A stretch of DNA of 64,000 bases from Pseudokineococcus marinus (GCF_037482405.1 NZ_JBBHZZ010000010.1:1-64000); one strand, 5' to 3'; counted from the stretch's first letter, positions 7,463 to 16,831 are shown. Notes: generated by a model not told the origin, from the letters alone. Program-made: numbers and translations.

Positions 7463-10131
7463 CGGTCGGCTCCCGCCGCGACGGGGACCGCCGCCGAGCC
7501 GCTGCGCGCGTCGGGCTGCAGGCCGCCCGGGGCGCCCGTCGGACGGGAGGGCACGAGCGGGAGCGGGACGAGCGGCAGCGCGGTGCGGAACTGCCCGGGC
7601 GTCCGGGGCTGGGCTCCCTCGGCCCAGGGGTCGCGGTAGGCGCCCACGGACGCCTCGAGCGCCGCGTCCAGCCCGGCGACGAGGCCGTCCGAGTCCTCGA
7701 GCAGCACGGCCCGGAGCCGCTCCAGCCCCATCCGCGGGACGAAGTCGTACGTCCGCTCCAGCCAGTTGCCCCACTCCCGGTAGAGCTGCACGAAGCGCCC
7801 GGTCACCGTCATGACCTCCCGCGGGGAGGACACGGTCGCCAGCAGGTCGCCCTTCCGGACGCTCGCGCCCGCGGCGCCGCCGACGTGGATCTCCCACCGG
7901 CCGGCGCCGACCGCCACGACGCCGACGTCCTTGACGTAGGCCTCGGCGCAGTTCCGCGGGCATCCGACCACGGCCATCTTGAGCTTCGCCGGCGTCTCCA
8001 GGCCCTGGAAGCGGGTCTCCATGTCGATGCCGAGCTGGGTCGAGTCACCGAGGCCGAAGCGGCAGAAGTCGGTGCCCACGCAGGTCTTCACCGTGCGCAT
8101 GGACTTGCCGTAGGCGTAGCCCGACGGCATCCCGAGGTCGGCCCACACCGCGGGCAGGTCCTCCTTGCGGATGCCGAGGAGGTCGATGCGCTGACCGCCG
8201 GTGACCTTGATCATGCCGACCTCGTACTTCTCGGCGACGTCCGCGATCGTCCGGAGCTGCTCGGGCGTCGTGACGCCGCCCTTCATCTGCGGGACGACGG
8301 AGAAGGTGCCGTCGCGCTGGATGTTCGCGTGGACGCGGTCGTTGATGAACCGACCACCGCGCTCGTCGACGAGCTCGTCGGGCCAGAGGGTCCGCAGCAG
8401 CGAGGTGAGCCCCATCGCGCTCTTCGCGTCGTGCTCGCCGCCGGGCGCGAGGGCGGCGAAGACGGCGGAGACGCTCGTGAGGTGCTGCTCGCGGATGGCG
8501 GCGACGAGCTCGTGCTTGCGCAGGGGCACGCCCGGCACGTACCAGTGGACCGAGGGGTCCTCCACGAGGGAGCCGTCCGCTGCCAGGTCGACGAGCTGGC
8601 CGACGAGGCCCTTGCAGGAGCCGCAGCCCTTGCCGGCGCGGGTGGCGTCCATGACGCCCTTGACGCTCGAGCAGCCGCTCGTCACGGCGCCCGTGATGGT
8701 GCCCTTCGTCACGCCGTTGCAGTGGCAGACCTGCGCGTCGTCGGGGAGCTCGGCGGCGCCCTGCTCCTCTCCCGCGGCACCGAGGTCGAGCAGCAGCCGC
8801 AGGCGCTCCTCGGGGAGGGGCAGCTGGCGGTCGAAGGCCTGGCGCAGCGCCGGGGTCCTCCGCACGTCCCCGACGAGCGTGGCGCCGACGACGCGACCGT
8901 CCCGGACGACGACGGACTGGTGGACGCCCCGGGAGGAGTCCGAGACGACGAGGACCTCGTCCTCGGCGCGCTCGGGCTCGGACAGGCCCATGGACACGAC
9001 GTCCACGCCCGCGACCTTGAGCGTCGTGCACGTGCGCGAGCCGTGGTACTCGGCGCGAGGGTCCGCGCCGGTGAGCACGTCGGCCAGGACGGTCGCCTGC
9101 TCCCACAGCGGCGCGACGAGGCCGTAGACGACGCCGCGGTGCTGCACGCACTCGCCGACGGCGTAGACGCCGTCGGGCGCGCCCCCGGTGGCGCCGCCGA
9201 CCCCGGGGGCGCCCTCGGCGAGACCCGTGCCCGTGCAGCGCATCTGGTCGTCGACGACGACCGCGCGCTCGACCGTCAGCCCGGCGCGCAGGGCGAGCTC
9301 GGCGTTCGGCGTGATCCCCGCGGTGAGCACGACCACGTCCGCCGGGACGTGCGTGCCGTCGGTGAGGACGACGCCGGTCACTCGCTCCTCCCCCGTCACC
9401 CCGGTGGTGCGGGTCCCGGTGAGCACCGTGACGCCGAGCCCCTCGACCGAGCGGCGGAGCACGGCCCCGCCGGCCGCGTCGAGCTGGGCGTTCATGAGGT
9501 GGGCGGCCGAGTGGACCACCGTCACCTCCAGCCCGTGCTCGCGCAGCCCGTAGGCCGCCTCGAGGCCGAGCAGCCCGCCGCCGACGACGACGGCGCGCCG
9601 GTGGGCGCGGGCGTCGGCCAGCAGCTGCCGGGTGTCGTCGAGCCCCCGGAAGCCCTGGACGCCCGGCAGCAGGCTCCCGTCCGGGCGGCGGACGCCGTCC
9701 ATGGGCGGGATCCGCGACGAGCTGCCCGTGGCGAGCACGAGGACGTCGTAGGGCGTCGTGGCGCCGGTCGCGTCGACGACCTCCTTCACGTGCACGTCGA
9801 CGGAGGTGACGCGCACCCCGCAGCGCAGGTCGATCCCGTTGTCGGAGTACCACTCGCGCGGGTTGAGGACGATGCCGGCCTCGTCGCCCTCCCCCGCGAG
9901 GACGTGGCTGAGCATGACCCGGTTGTAGCTGCCGTACGGCTCGTCGCCGAAGACGGTGATGTCGAAGAGCTCGCCGCCGCCGCGCTCGAGCAGCTCCTCG
10001 AGCGTGCGTGCGCCGGCCATGCCGTTGCCCACGACGACGAGGCGCCGCTTCCCGCGCGCGCCCCCGCGCCGGGGCGCCGGGACCTCGGCCGCGGCCCGTG
10101 CCGTCGCCCCGGCCCCCTCCCCTTCCGCCAT
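7459..10131 (-). CDS. nirB: Nitrite reductase (NADH) large subunit
   Basis: An 890-residue siroheme nitrite reductase using NADH. Domains in order: FAD/NAD(P)-binding pyridine nucleotide-disulfide reductase (VVVGNGMAGARTLEEL near residue 30; VVVGGGLLGLEAA), a BFD-like [2Fe-2S] domain with Cys 469, 471, 503 and 506 (CHCNGV, CGSCKG), and the ferredoxin-nitrite/sulfite reductase half with [4Fe-4S]-siroheme cysteines 684, 690, 724 and 728 (CVGTDFC, CPRNC). All cofactor ligands are present. The ATG overlaps the TGA of a short upstream ORF (TGATG), and the stop overlaps nirD. The operon nirB-nirD-hemD-like would feed ammonium assimilation. No convincing GlnR box was found upstream. Confidence 0.95.
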   Translation of the reverse strand: MAEGEGAGATARAAAEVPAPRRGGARGKRRLVVVGNGMAGARTLEELLERGGGELFDITVFGDEPYGSYNRVMLSHVLAGEGDEAGIVLNPREWYSDNGIDLRCGVRVTSVDVHVKEVVDATGATTPYDVLVLATGSSSRIPPMDGVRRPDGSLLPGVQGFRGLDDTRQLLADARAHRRAVVVGGGLLGLEAAYGLREHGLEVTVVHSAAHLMNAQLDAAGGAVLRRSVEGLGVTVLTGTRTTGVTGEERVTGVVLTDGTHVPADVVVLTAGITPNAELALRAGLTVERAVVVDDQMRCTGTGLAEGAPGVGGATGGAPDGVYAVGECVQHRGVVYGLVAPLWEQATVLADVLTGADPRAEYHGSRTCTTLKVAGVDVVSMGLSEPERAEDEVLVVSDSSRGVHQSVVVRDGRVVGATLVGDVRRTPALRQAFDRQLPLPEERLRLLLDLGAAGEEQGAAELPDDAQVCHCNGVTKGTITGAVTSGCSSVKGVMDATRAGKGCGSCKGLVGQLVDLAADGSLVEDPSVHWYVPGVPLRKHELVAAIREQHLTSVSAVFAALAPGGEHDAKSAMGLTSLLRTLWPDELVDERGGRFINDRVHANIQRDGTFSVVPQMKGGVTTPEQLRTIADVAEKYEVGMIKVTGGQRIDLLGIRKEDLPAVWADLGMPSGYAYGKSMRTVKTCVGTDFCRFGLGDSTQLGIDMETRFQGLETPAKLKMAVVGCPRNCAEAYVKDVGVVAVGAGRWEIHVGGAAGASVRKGDLLATVSSPREVMTVTGRFVQLYREWGNWLERTYDFVPRMGLERLRAVLLEDSDGLVAGLDAALEASVGAYRDPWAEGAQPRTPGQFRTALPLVPLPLVPSRPTGAPGGLQPDARSGSAAVPVAAGADR

Positions 10132-10277
10132 CAGACCTGCACCGACCCTGCGACGACGCGGACACCGGCGCCGTCCGCTGCGGCGGACCAGGGCCTGCGT
10201 CCCGCGCCCCCGGGCACGCCGACCGTCCCTGTGAGAGGGCGGGGGTCCCGCCACGTCTGCTGCGCCTGCACGGCCAT
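10131..10277 (-). CDS. Possible 48-codon leader ORF coupled to nirB
   Basis: A short ORF starting MAVQAQQTWRDPRPLTG, with GAGGAG about 7 bases before its ATG. Its TGA overlaps the nirB ATG as TGATG, the usual layout for translational coupling. By hand count, 41 of 47 sense codons end in G or C, lower than in the confirmed genes nearby. I recognise no family. It may be a small protein, a leader that gates nirB translation, or a chance ORF in GC-rich DNA. Confidence 0.35.
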   Translation of the reverse strand: MAVQAQQTWRDPRPLTGTVGVPGGAGRRPWSAAADGAGVRVVAGSVQV

Positions 10278-10466
10278 GCGGAGCTCCTCGTCCTTCGACG
10301 ACCGGGTGGTGACGGGCGCCGGGCGCTCGGCCCGGCGTCCCGTGGCGAGGACGCTAAGGAGCCCGTGTTGCACGCGCGTCGCGACGTGTGACGGCCGCGG
10401 CAACTCGTCCTCACAGCCGTCGGGCGAGCCCGAGAGGTGGCCGCCGGCTCAGCGTGGGACCACCGC

Positions 10467-10472
10467 TACCGT
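10467..10472 (+). promoter_or_regulatory. -10 box of a leaderless transcript
   Basis: TACCGT lies 6 bases before the GTG at 10479. This supports that start and a transcript beginning at or next to it. No -35 box was assigned. Confidence 0.5.
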
Positions 10473-10478
10473 CGTGCC

Positions 10479-11111
10479 GTGCGCCCTCCCGTCACCCTCG
10501 AGGCCTTCTCCGAGGTGGCCCAGCAGGCCCTCGAGGTCGACGACCCGCTGGCCGCCGTCTCCACGCTGCTGGCGTGGGTCGAGGACCCCCACCCGGACGA
10601 CGAGGTGAGCACCCGCGAGCTGCTCTCCACGGCGGGGACCCTGCGAGGGGCGGGCGGCGACGTCGACGGCGGCGTCGCGCTCCTGCACCGGGCGGTCGCG
10701 ACGGACGGCCCGGCGGAGACGGACCCGAGGGGAGCCCTCTACGGCCTCCTGCTGCGCGCAGAGAGGCAGGAGGAGGCCGACCGCCTGGCCCAGGAGCTGC
10801 GCAAGGAGCGCCCGACGCCCGCCGAGGCGCTCGGCGACGTCGCCCTCTCGCTGTGGGAGCACGGCCGCCTCGAGGACGCGCACCGCTGGTACACGCTGGC
10901 GGCCTCCCGCGTGCTGCGCGACACCGAGACCGACCCGGCGGCCGCGGGGATCGACGCGCTGCCCGGGCTGCTGGCGGACCGCGCCGAGCTCCGCGCGGAG
11001 CTGGACCTGCCCGCCGACGAGCTCGACGAGCTGGGCGGGCAGCTGGACCTCGACGACCACGACGACCTGGGCGACCTGGGCGACCTGGGCGGTCTCGACA
11101 CCCGCACCTGA
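10479..11111 (+). CDS. TPR-like helical protein of unknown function
   Basis: A 210-residue, probably cytoplasmic, acidic protein. Helical pairs such as ALYGLLLRAERQEEADRLAQEL and DVALSLWEHGRLEDAHRWYTLAASRVL have the spacing of tetratricopeptide repeats. The C-terminus is a run of Asp/Leu/Gly (DDLGDLGDLGGL) that is probably disordered. It is divergent from the nirB unit across a 200-350 bp control region. TPR proteins usually mediate protein contacts; no partner is evident. Confidence 0.75.
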   Translation: MRPPVTLEAFSEVAQQALEVDDPLAAVSTLLAWVEDPHPDDEVSTRELLSTAGTLRGAGGDVDGGVALLHRAVATDGPAETDPRGALYGLLLRAERQEEADRLAQELRKERPTPAEALGDVALSLWEHGRLEDAHRWYTLAASRVLRDTETDPAAAGIDALPGLLADRAELRAELDLPADELDELGGQLDLDDHDDLGDLGDLGGLDTRT

Positions 11112-11227
11112 GCGCCACGAGGACGGGCGGGCGGCCGCCGCGGCCGTCTCGGATGCGCACAGGGGCGAGCCCAACGAGCCCCGTCCACAGGCGGGGCAGA
11201 CGTGGACCCGTTGTCGGATCCCGCCCC

Positions 11228-11233
11228 TACTCT
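11228..11233 (+). promoter_or_regulatory. -10 box of a leaderless transcript (DUF222 gene)
   Basis: TACTCT lies 7 bases before ATG 11241. It favours this start over the in-frame GTG at 11202, which would lie upstream of the -10. Confidence 0.5.
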
Positions 11234-11240
11234 CGTACGC

Positions 11241-13424
11241 ATGTTCGAGGCGAGGCGACGGGATGGCGACGAGGACGTCGCACCGCCGTCCTCGCCCGTC
11301 CACGCCGGCCCGACCTCCGGCGCCGACCACGGCGCCGCAGACCTGGTGCGCGAGACGGGGAGGGTGCGGTCGGCGGTGCGGTCGCGCGCGCTGGGTCGGG
11401 TGCAGGCGGTCGTCGCGCTGGAGGTGGCGCGGTCGGTGGCGTGGGCGGGGCTGCTGCGGCAGGTCGCCGCGCTGGTGGACGAGATGGGCGCGTCGGGTGG
11501 GCCGGCGGCGCCGGTGGCCGACGCTGGTGAGGGTGCCGGCGACGGCGGGTCCGGTGCCGGCGACCGCGCGGCGGGGGCGGTCGGTGTCGCGGTGAGGGCG
11601 GCCGGCTCCGGCGCTGGGTCAGTGCCGACGTCGGGGTCGGGGCGGGATGCGGGTCTAGCGTTCGAGGCCGCCGCGGCCGAGCTGGCGGTCGCGCTGGTCG
11701 TGCCGCTGCGGCGGGCGCAGGACCTGGTCGCCGAGGCCCTCGCGGTGACGACCCGGCTGCCGGTCACGCTGGCCGCGTTGGAGGCCGGGCGGATCGACCC
11801 ACAGCGCTCCCGCCTGGTCGCCGACGAGACCGTCACCCTCTCGGCCCCTCACGCGGCAGCGGTGGACGCGGCCCTGGCCGCGGACCTGGGCCCGCTGACG
11901 GCCCCGGCGCTGCGGGCGCGGGTGCGTCACCTGGTCGCGACGACCGACCCGGAGGCGGTGCGCCGGCGGGTGCGGCGGGCGACGTGCGCCCGCGGGGTGC
12001 GCCTGTTCCCGGTGGACGACGGGATGGCGCAGCTGGTCGCGACCGGCCCGGTGCTGGACCTGGCCTGCGTCTTCGAGCGGCTGACCACCACCGCCCGGGC
12101 CCGGGCCGGGGAGCACAGGCGGGTCGACCCGCACGCCGCGACGTCCGCGGGCCTGGACCCCCTCGCCCTGAGCGACCGTGGGACGGGGTTGCCGGACCGG
12201 CGGGGCATCGACGCCCGCCGCTTCGACGCCCTCGTCGACCTCGCCACCACCACCGACCTGCCCGCTGGCCAGAGCGCCGGCGCGGACGTGGCTGCGGCAG
12301 CGACCACGGTCACGCCCCGGGCGCGCAGCCCCCACGGCCCGCAGATCACCGTCGCCCTGACCAGCCTCCTCGGCCTGGACGACGACCCCGCCCAGCACCC
12401 CACCCTCGGACCCGTCCCGGCCATGGCCGTCGCCGAGCTCCTCGCCGCCGGGCACCGCTTCCGCCGCGCCCTGACCGCACCGCTCACCGGCCACCTCGTC
12501 GGCCTCGACGGCCACCTCATGACCCTCGACCCCACCACCATGGCCGCGCCGCTGCCCGGTCCGTCGGGGAAGGGCCCCCGGACCGCACCGGCCCGACGCG
12601 GCCGCGCGGCAGCGATCACCGTGCGCGTCGTCACCCCCGACACCCCCGACGTCCCCGACGATCCTGCGCCGTCGCCACCGGAGTCGCCGGCGTGGGTGCC
12701 ACCCGCCGACCCCGCCCAGACCGCACCTGCAGCCGCAGCCGGGACGCCCACGCCCACGCCCGCGGCCGGGACAGCACAGGCGCGGGCAGCCGAGGACGCG
12801 CCGTCGCCTCCGTCACCGCCGCCTTCCCCGCCCGGGCCGGTGACGGGCCCCTCACCGACCTCGCGGCACACCTCGCTGCGCCGCGCCGCCCGACGCCCCG
12901 GCTGCTCCTACGCCACCGCCGCCGGAGGGCCCGTCCCGTACGCGCCCACCGACGCCTGCGCCCGCTGGGTGCGCACCCGCTCACCCCGCTGCCAGGCCCC
13001 CGGCTGCCGCACGCCCGCGACCCGCTGCGACCTCGACCACCGCACCCCCCACGCCACCGGCGGGCCGACCTGCCCGTGCAACCTCGACGTCCTGTGCCGC
13101 CGCCACCACCTCGCCAAGCACCACCACGGATGGACGGCCGCCCCCATGACCGACGACGCCCGCGACCCCGGCCTGACCTGGACCACCCCGCTCGGCCAGA
13201 CCGTCCACGTCCCCGCCCGGCCCCTCCTGCCCCGACCCGCACTCCGCGCCACCGACCACCTCCGCGGGAAGACCGACGCCGCCGACGCGGCCGCCGCCGC
13301 CCTCGAGGACCACCTCCTCGGCGGACCCCGCTACCCCCACCGCGACTCCGCCGCCCACGACCTGGACCGGGTGCACGCCGAGCTCGCCCGCCAGCGGCAC
13401 GAGGTTCCCCAGCTCCCGTCCTAA
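11241..13424 (+). CDS. DUF222 / HNH endonuclease domain protein (13E12 repeat family)
   Basis: A 727-residue protein. The N-terminal two thirds match DUF222: VLDLACVFERLTTTARARA and a long Leu/Ala-rich helical region. A Pro/Ala/Thr-rich low-complexity linker (about residues 460-540) follows. The C-terminus holds an HNH nuclease motif: CQAPGCRTPATRCDLDH, then CRRHHLAKHHHGW. The family is abundant and multicopy in actinobacteria, often linked to mobile DNA, and its role is unsettled. It is longer than many relatives because of the linker and extra N-terminal Gly/Ala stretches. A dyad lies 50 bp after the stop. The protein contains the predicted metal-binding His and Cys, so it appears intact. 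Confidence 0.85.
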   Translation: MFEARRRDGDEDVAPPSSPVHAGPTSGADHGAADLVRETGRVRSAVRSRALGRVQAVVALEVARSVAWAGLLRQVAALVDEMGASGGPAAPVADAGEGAGDGGSGAGDRAAGAVGVAVRAAGSGAGSVPTSGSGRDAGLAFEAAAAELAVALVVPLRRAQDLVAEALAVTTRLPVTLAALEAGRIDPQRSRLVADETVTLSAPHAAAVDAALAADLGPLTAPALRARVRHLVATTDPEAVRRRVRRATCARGVRLFPVDDGMAQLVATGPVLDLACVFERLTTTARARAGEHRRVDPHAATSAGLDPLALSDRGTGLPDRRGIDARRFDALVDLATTTDLPAGQSAGADVAAAATTVTPRARSPHGPQITVALTSLLGLDDDPAQHPTLGPVPAMAVAELLAAGHRFRRALTAPLTGHLVGLDGHLMTLDPTTMAAPLPGPSGKGPRTAPARRGRAAAITVRVVTPDTPDVPDDPAPSPPESPAWVPPADPAQTAPAAAAGTPTPTPAAGTAQARAAEDAPSPPSPPPSPPGPVTGPSPTSRHTSLRRAARRPGCSYATAAGGPVPYAPTDACARWVRTRSPRCQAPGCRTPATRCDLDHRTPHATGGPTCPCNLDVLCRRHHLAKHHHGWTAAPMTDDARDPGLTWTTPLGQTVHVPARPLLPRPALRATDHLRGKTDAADAAAAALEDHLLGGPRYPHRDSAAHDLDRVHAELARQRHEVPQLPS

Positions 13425-13475
13425 CCCGAGGGCGGGAGCCCTGTGCTCGACGAGGCGACCACCGGAGAGCCCGGC

Positions 13476-13516
13476 GCGACGTCCCAGACCGACGTCACCG
13501 GCGGATGGGACGACGC
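13476..13516. repeat. Hairpin downstream of the DUF222 gene
   Basis: An 11-bp stem (GCGACGTCCCA / TGGGACGACGC, one mismatch) encloses 19 bases that include the GACGTC dyad. It may be a terminator for the DUF222 gene or the mark of a mobile unit. Confidence 0.5.
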
Positions 13517-13594
13517 CGGCCCACCACCCTTCTGACGCTGGCGCTGACGCGGACGCCGGCGGTCGACCGGCTCGCTCCCGGTCCAGCGGGGTCG

Positions 13595-14464
13595 TCAGCG
13601 GATGCCGCTGCGCGCGAAGCCCTGCACGAAGTAGCGCTGGAAGACGAGGAAGAGCACGACCATGGGGGTCACGCTGATGAGGGCGAAGGCCATGGTGCCG
13701 CCGTAGTCGGCGCCGAACTGGCCCTGCAGGTAGAGCAGGCCGATCGGCAGGGTGAAGAGCTCGTTCTGGCGCAGCGCGATGAGGGGCCACGCGAAGTCGT
13801 TCCACGTCTGCAGCAGGCTCATGAAGAAGAGCACCGCCACGAGCGGCCTGCACAGCGGCAGCACGACCTGGAGGAAGACCCGCAGGTGACCCGCACCGTC
13901 GATGCGCGCCGCCTCCACGAGCTCGCGCGGGATGCCGAGGATGAACTGGCGCGCGAGGAAGACCCCGAAGGCCGACGCCGCCGTCGGCAGGATGACCGCC
14001 CAGTAGCTGCCGTAGATCCCCAGCTCGGTGACGAGCCGGAAGAGCGCCACCATGATCACCTGCACGGGCAGCATGAGGGTGGACAGAGCGACGAGGAAGA
14101 GCGCCGTCGAGCCGCGGAACCGGAGCTGGGCGAAGGCGTAGCCGGCCAGCAGGTTCACCGCCACGGTGATGAGCGAGGTCACGAGCGCGATGGCGACGGA
14201 GTTGCCGAGCCACGTGACCACCGGGAAGGCCGTGAGGACGCGCTCGACGTTGGCGAGGGTCAGCTCGCGGGGCCACAGCCGCAGCTGCCCGCCGAGCAGC
14301 TCGGCGCGCGTGGACAGCGCCACGACGACCATCCAGTACAGCGGCGCCAGGGTGACGAGGGCGACGACCACGGCCGCCGCCGTCCGCAGCACGCGCACCC
14401 GTCGCTCTCGACGACGGCGGACGGCACCGGGCGCCCGGCGGACCGCCTGCTCAGCGGCGCTCAC
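13595..14464 (-). CDS. Carbohydrate ABC transporter permease (MalG type)
   Basis: A 289-residue inner-membrane component of a CUT1-family sugar importer. There are about six hydrophobic segments, starting AAAVVVALVTLAPLYWMVVVAL. The EAA loop that contacts the ATPase reads EAARIDGAGHLRVFLQVVLPL. The GTG start overlaps the stop of the upstream permease as GTGA. No ATPase gene follows; the operon ends here, so it probably borrows MsiK (41206-42279). Upstream of the start the protein has a short Arg-rich cytoplasmic tail. Confidence 0.9.
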   Translation of the reverse strand: MSAAEQAVRRAPGAVRRRRERRVRVLRTAAAVVVALVTLAPLYWMVVVALSTRAELLGGQLRLWPRELTLANVERVLTAFPVVTWLGNSVAIALVTSLITVAVNLLAGYAFAQLRFRGSTALFLVALSTLMLPVQVIMVALFRLVTELGIYGSYWAVILPTAASAFGVFLARQFILGIPRELVEAARIDGAGHLRVFLQVVLPLCRPLVAVLFFMSLLQTWNDFAWPLIALRQNELFTLPIGLLYLQGQFGADYGGTMAFALISVTPMVVLFLVFQRYFVQGFARSGIR

Positions 14465-15426
14465 TCGACGAGGTCCCTCGTGCGGCTGGTGCGCCAGCGC
14501 ACCGCGGTCACGGCCAGCGTGAGCAGGAGCAGCACGACGCCGATCGCGGCGGCGTAGCCCTGGTCGCGCGTCACGAACCCGGTCTCGTAGGCGTAGGTGA
14601 CGAGCACGGACGTCGCGTCCCGAGGTCCTCCCCCGGTCATGACGAAGACGATGTCGAAGACCTGGAACGAGTAGATGACGTTCATGACGAGGAGGAAGAA
14701 GCTCGCCGGCCCCACCATGGGCACGGTGACGTAGCGGAAGCGCTGCCAGGCCGAGGCGCCGTCGAGCGTCGCGGCCTCGTGGAGGTGCGCGCCCACGCCC
14801 TGCAGGGCCGCCAGGTAGATGAGCATGTTGAAGCCCACGCGCCACCACAGCGTCACGAGCACGACGGACGTGAAGGCCGCCGCCCCGCCGCTCTGCCAGG
14901 CCACCCCCGGCAGCCCGAGCGCCCGGATGACGCCGTCGAGGACGCCGCTGTTCTCGTCGAAGACGAGCACCCCGATGAGCGCCGTCGCGACCCCGGACAC
15001 CGCCATGGGGAGGATGAGCACCGAGCGGAAGAGCCCGCGCGCGGGCAGCGCGCCGTCGAGGAGCACGGCCGCGCCGAGGCCCAGAGCCATCGACGCGGGC
15101 GTGACGATCGCCGTGAAGAGCGTCGTGTTGACCACCGACCGCCAGAACGTGCCGTCGGAGAGCAGCCGCGCGTAGTTGTCGGCCCCGACGAACGTCCCCG
15201 CGCCGAAGCCGTCGGTGTCCTGGGTGCTGATCCACACCGCCCACGCCAGCGGCAGCAGGACGAAGAGGCCCAGCAGCACGAGGTTCGGCGCCAGGAAGGT
15301 GTACGCCGCCAGCGCCTCGCCCGGCGAGCCCCGCCGGGCCCGCCCGGGCGAGGGCCCGCGCTCGTCCGCCGCGGGCGCGGCGACGTCGGCCGGGGCGCCC
15401 GCCGGCGCCGCGGAGGAGCTCGTCAC
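14461..15426 (-). CDS. Carbohydrate ABC transporter permease (MalF type)
   Basis: A 321-residue partner permease. After about 40 variable residues there is a first membrane segment (AAYTFLAPNLVLLGLFVLLPLAWAVWI) and the MalF-like sequence WISTQDTDGFG. The EAA loop is EAATLDGASAWQRFRYVTVPM. Six membrane segments are visible in total. The GTG start overlaps the end of the solute-binding protein gene by 4 bases, so the three genes form one translationally coupled operon. Confidence 0.9.
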   Translation of the reverse strand: MTSSSAAPAGAPADVAAPAADERGPSPGRARRGSPGEALAAYTFLAPNLVLLGLFVLLPLAWAVWISTQDTDGFGAGTFVGADNYARLLSDGTFWRSVVNTTLFTAIVTPASMALGLGAAVLLDGALPARGLFRSVLILPMAVSGVATALIGVLVFDENSGVLDGVIRALGLPGVAWQSGGAAAFTSVVLVTLWWRVGFNMLIYLAALQGVGAHLHEAATLDGASAWQRFRYVTVPMVGPASFFLLVMNVIYSFQVFDIVFVMTGGGPRDATSVLVTYAYETGFVTRDQGYAAAIGVVLLLLTLAVTAVRWRTSRTRDLVE

Positions 15427-16727
15427 CGCACCGCGTCGGCGATGCCGTCGGACAGGCCCTGCACCGTCGTCGCCACGTCCTGGCCGCCGACGAACGCCTC
15501 CTCCAGCTGGTCCTGCAGCACCGTGATGATCGAGGCCATGTCCGGCGAGGCGACCTGCGCCGAGTCCTGCGCCCGGACGACGGAGGCCTGGCCGAGGAAG
15601 ACGGGCGCCAGGTCCGGGCGGACGTCGAAGGTGATGCCCTGCTCGACGAGGTCGGCCCGGGTCGGGAGCAGCGAGGCCCCCTCGCAGAACTGCCGCATCG
15701 ACTCCTCCTCGGTGACCGACGCGAGCAGCGCCGCCGCGAGCTCGGGGTTCGCCGTCCCCGCCGTCGCGACGAGGGCGTTGCCGCCGAAGTCGCCGCCGCC
15801 GCGGACCCGCTGCGGCGCGAAGGTGGCGCCCCACTCGAAGTCGAGCGTGGACTCGGCGTCCGGGATGGAGAAGGCGCCGGACCAGACCATCGGCACCGTC
15901 CGGGCGTACCAGGTGTCCTGGGCGTAGGTCGAGGACGTGACGGTGTCGTTGGGCGGCACCCACCCCTGCGTGAAGAACGACTGCGTGAGCTCGACGGCGG
16001 CCCGCCCGGCCTCGGAGTCGATGGCGGGACCGGAGAGGTCCTCGGTGAGGAAGCGCCCGTCGGCCTGGAAGAGCCAGCTCAGCCAGCGCGTGACGCCGTT
16101 GCCCTGCCAGTTGTAGGCGAAGGGGTACTGGTCGTCCGGCAGGGAGGCCCGCAGCGTCGTCGCGACGGCCGCGAGGTCGTCCCAGGACCAGGCGTCCTCG
16201 AGCCGCGTCGGGATGTCGGTGATGCCCGCCGCCTCGAGCGCCGGCAGGTTGAGCAGGATCGCCGAGGTGTCCGTGTGGTGCGGCACCCCGTAGGGCGAAC
16301 CGCCGTTCTGCACGGCCGCCCACGCCTGCGGGGTGAAGCGGTCGGCGAAGCCGCTCTCGAGGTGCGGCGACAGGTCGAGCAGCTGGCCGGCCCCCGCGTA
16401 GCTGCCGAAGGTGTAGTACGGGACGCGGAAGACGTCGGGCGGGTTGCCCGCCTGGATCTGCGCGTCGATGTTGCTGAACATCTGCTCGTACGGCACGACG
16501 TTGAGCGAGACCGTGGCGCCCGAGCCCTCCTCGAAGCGGCTCACCGCAGCGCGCAGGCCCGAGATCTCCGCGTCGGTGCCCCAGGTCGTGAGGGTGAGGG
16601 TGTCGGCGCTGCCGCTCGCGCCCCCGGACGAACCGTCCGAGGTCGAGAACCCGCCGCACCCGGCGAGGGCTGCGGGCAGCCCGAGGGCGCCTGCCGCCCC
16701 GAGCAGCTGTCGTCTGGTGAGGTCCAC
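15423..16727 (-). CDS. Extracellular sugar-binding lipoprotein of a CUT1 ABC importer
   Basis: A 434-residue family-1 solute-binding protein. The N-terminus has a twin-arginine pair (LTRRQLLGAAG) and a lipobox ALAGC, so export by Tat and lipid anchoring are likely. The body has typical features such as LTLTTWGTDAEI and PPDVFRVPYYTFGSYA. The start is GTG 16725-16727 with AGGGAGA upstream; an ATG at 16749 is also in frame but has no better ribosome site. First gene of the importer operon. The substrate is not predictable; nearby aldo/keto reductases are compatible with a sugar. Confidence 0.9.
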   Translation of the reverse strand: MDLTRRQLLGAAGALGLPAALAGCGGFSTSDGSSGGASGSADTLTLTTWGTDAEISGLRAAVSRFEEGSGATVSLNVVPYEQMFSNIDAQIQAGNPPDVFRVPYYTFGSYAGAGQLLDLSPHLESGFADRFTPQAWAAVQNGGSPYGVPHHTDTSAILLNLPALEAAGITDIPTRLEDAWSWDDLAAVATTLRASLPDDQYPFAYNWQGNGVTRWLSWLFQADGRFLTEDLSGPAIDSEAGRAAVELTQSFFTQGWVPPNDTVTSSTYAQDTWYARTVPMVWSGAFSIPDAESTLDFEWGATFAPQRVRGGGDFGGNALVATAGTANPELAAALLASVTEEESMRQFCEGASLLPTRADLVEQGITFDVRPDLAPVFLGQASVVRAQDSAQVASPDMASIITVLQDQLEEAFVGGQDVATTVQGLSDGIADAVR

Positions 16728-16831
16728 GGTTCTCCCTGGGTCTGCGCGCACGTCGTCCGTGGGCGGCCCGGGGGCAGGGGGTCACCGGCGCCCCGACCCC
16801 GCGGGGACGGCGCGCGAGCAGGACCGTACCC

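Noticed and set aside
10278..10460. GlnR-like site upstream of nirB
   Set aside because: A weak inverted motif (GTCACACG / CGTGCAAC) is present, but the spacing and half-sites do not match the known GlnR consensus well enough.
7885..10608. 907-codon plus-strand frame antisense to nirB
   Set aside because: nirB has complete cofactor motifs; the antisense frame does not resemble any protein and overlaps the TPR-like gene start.
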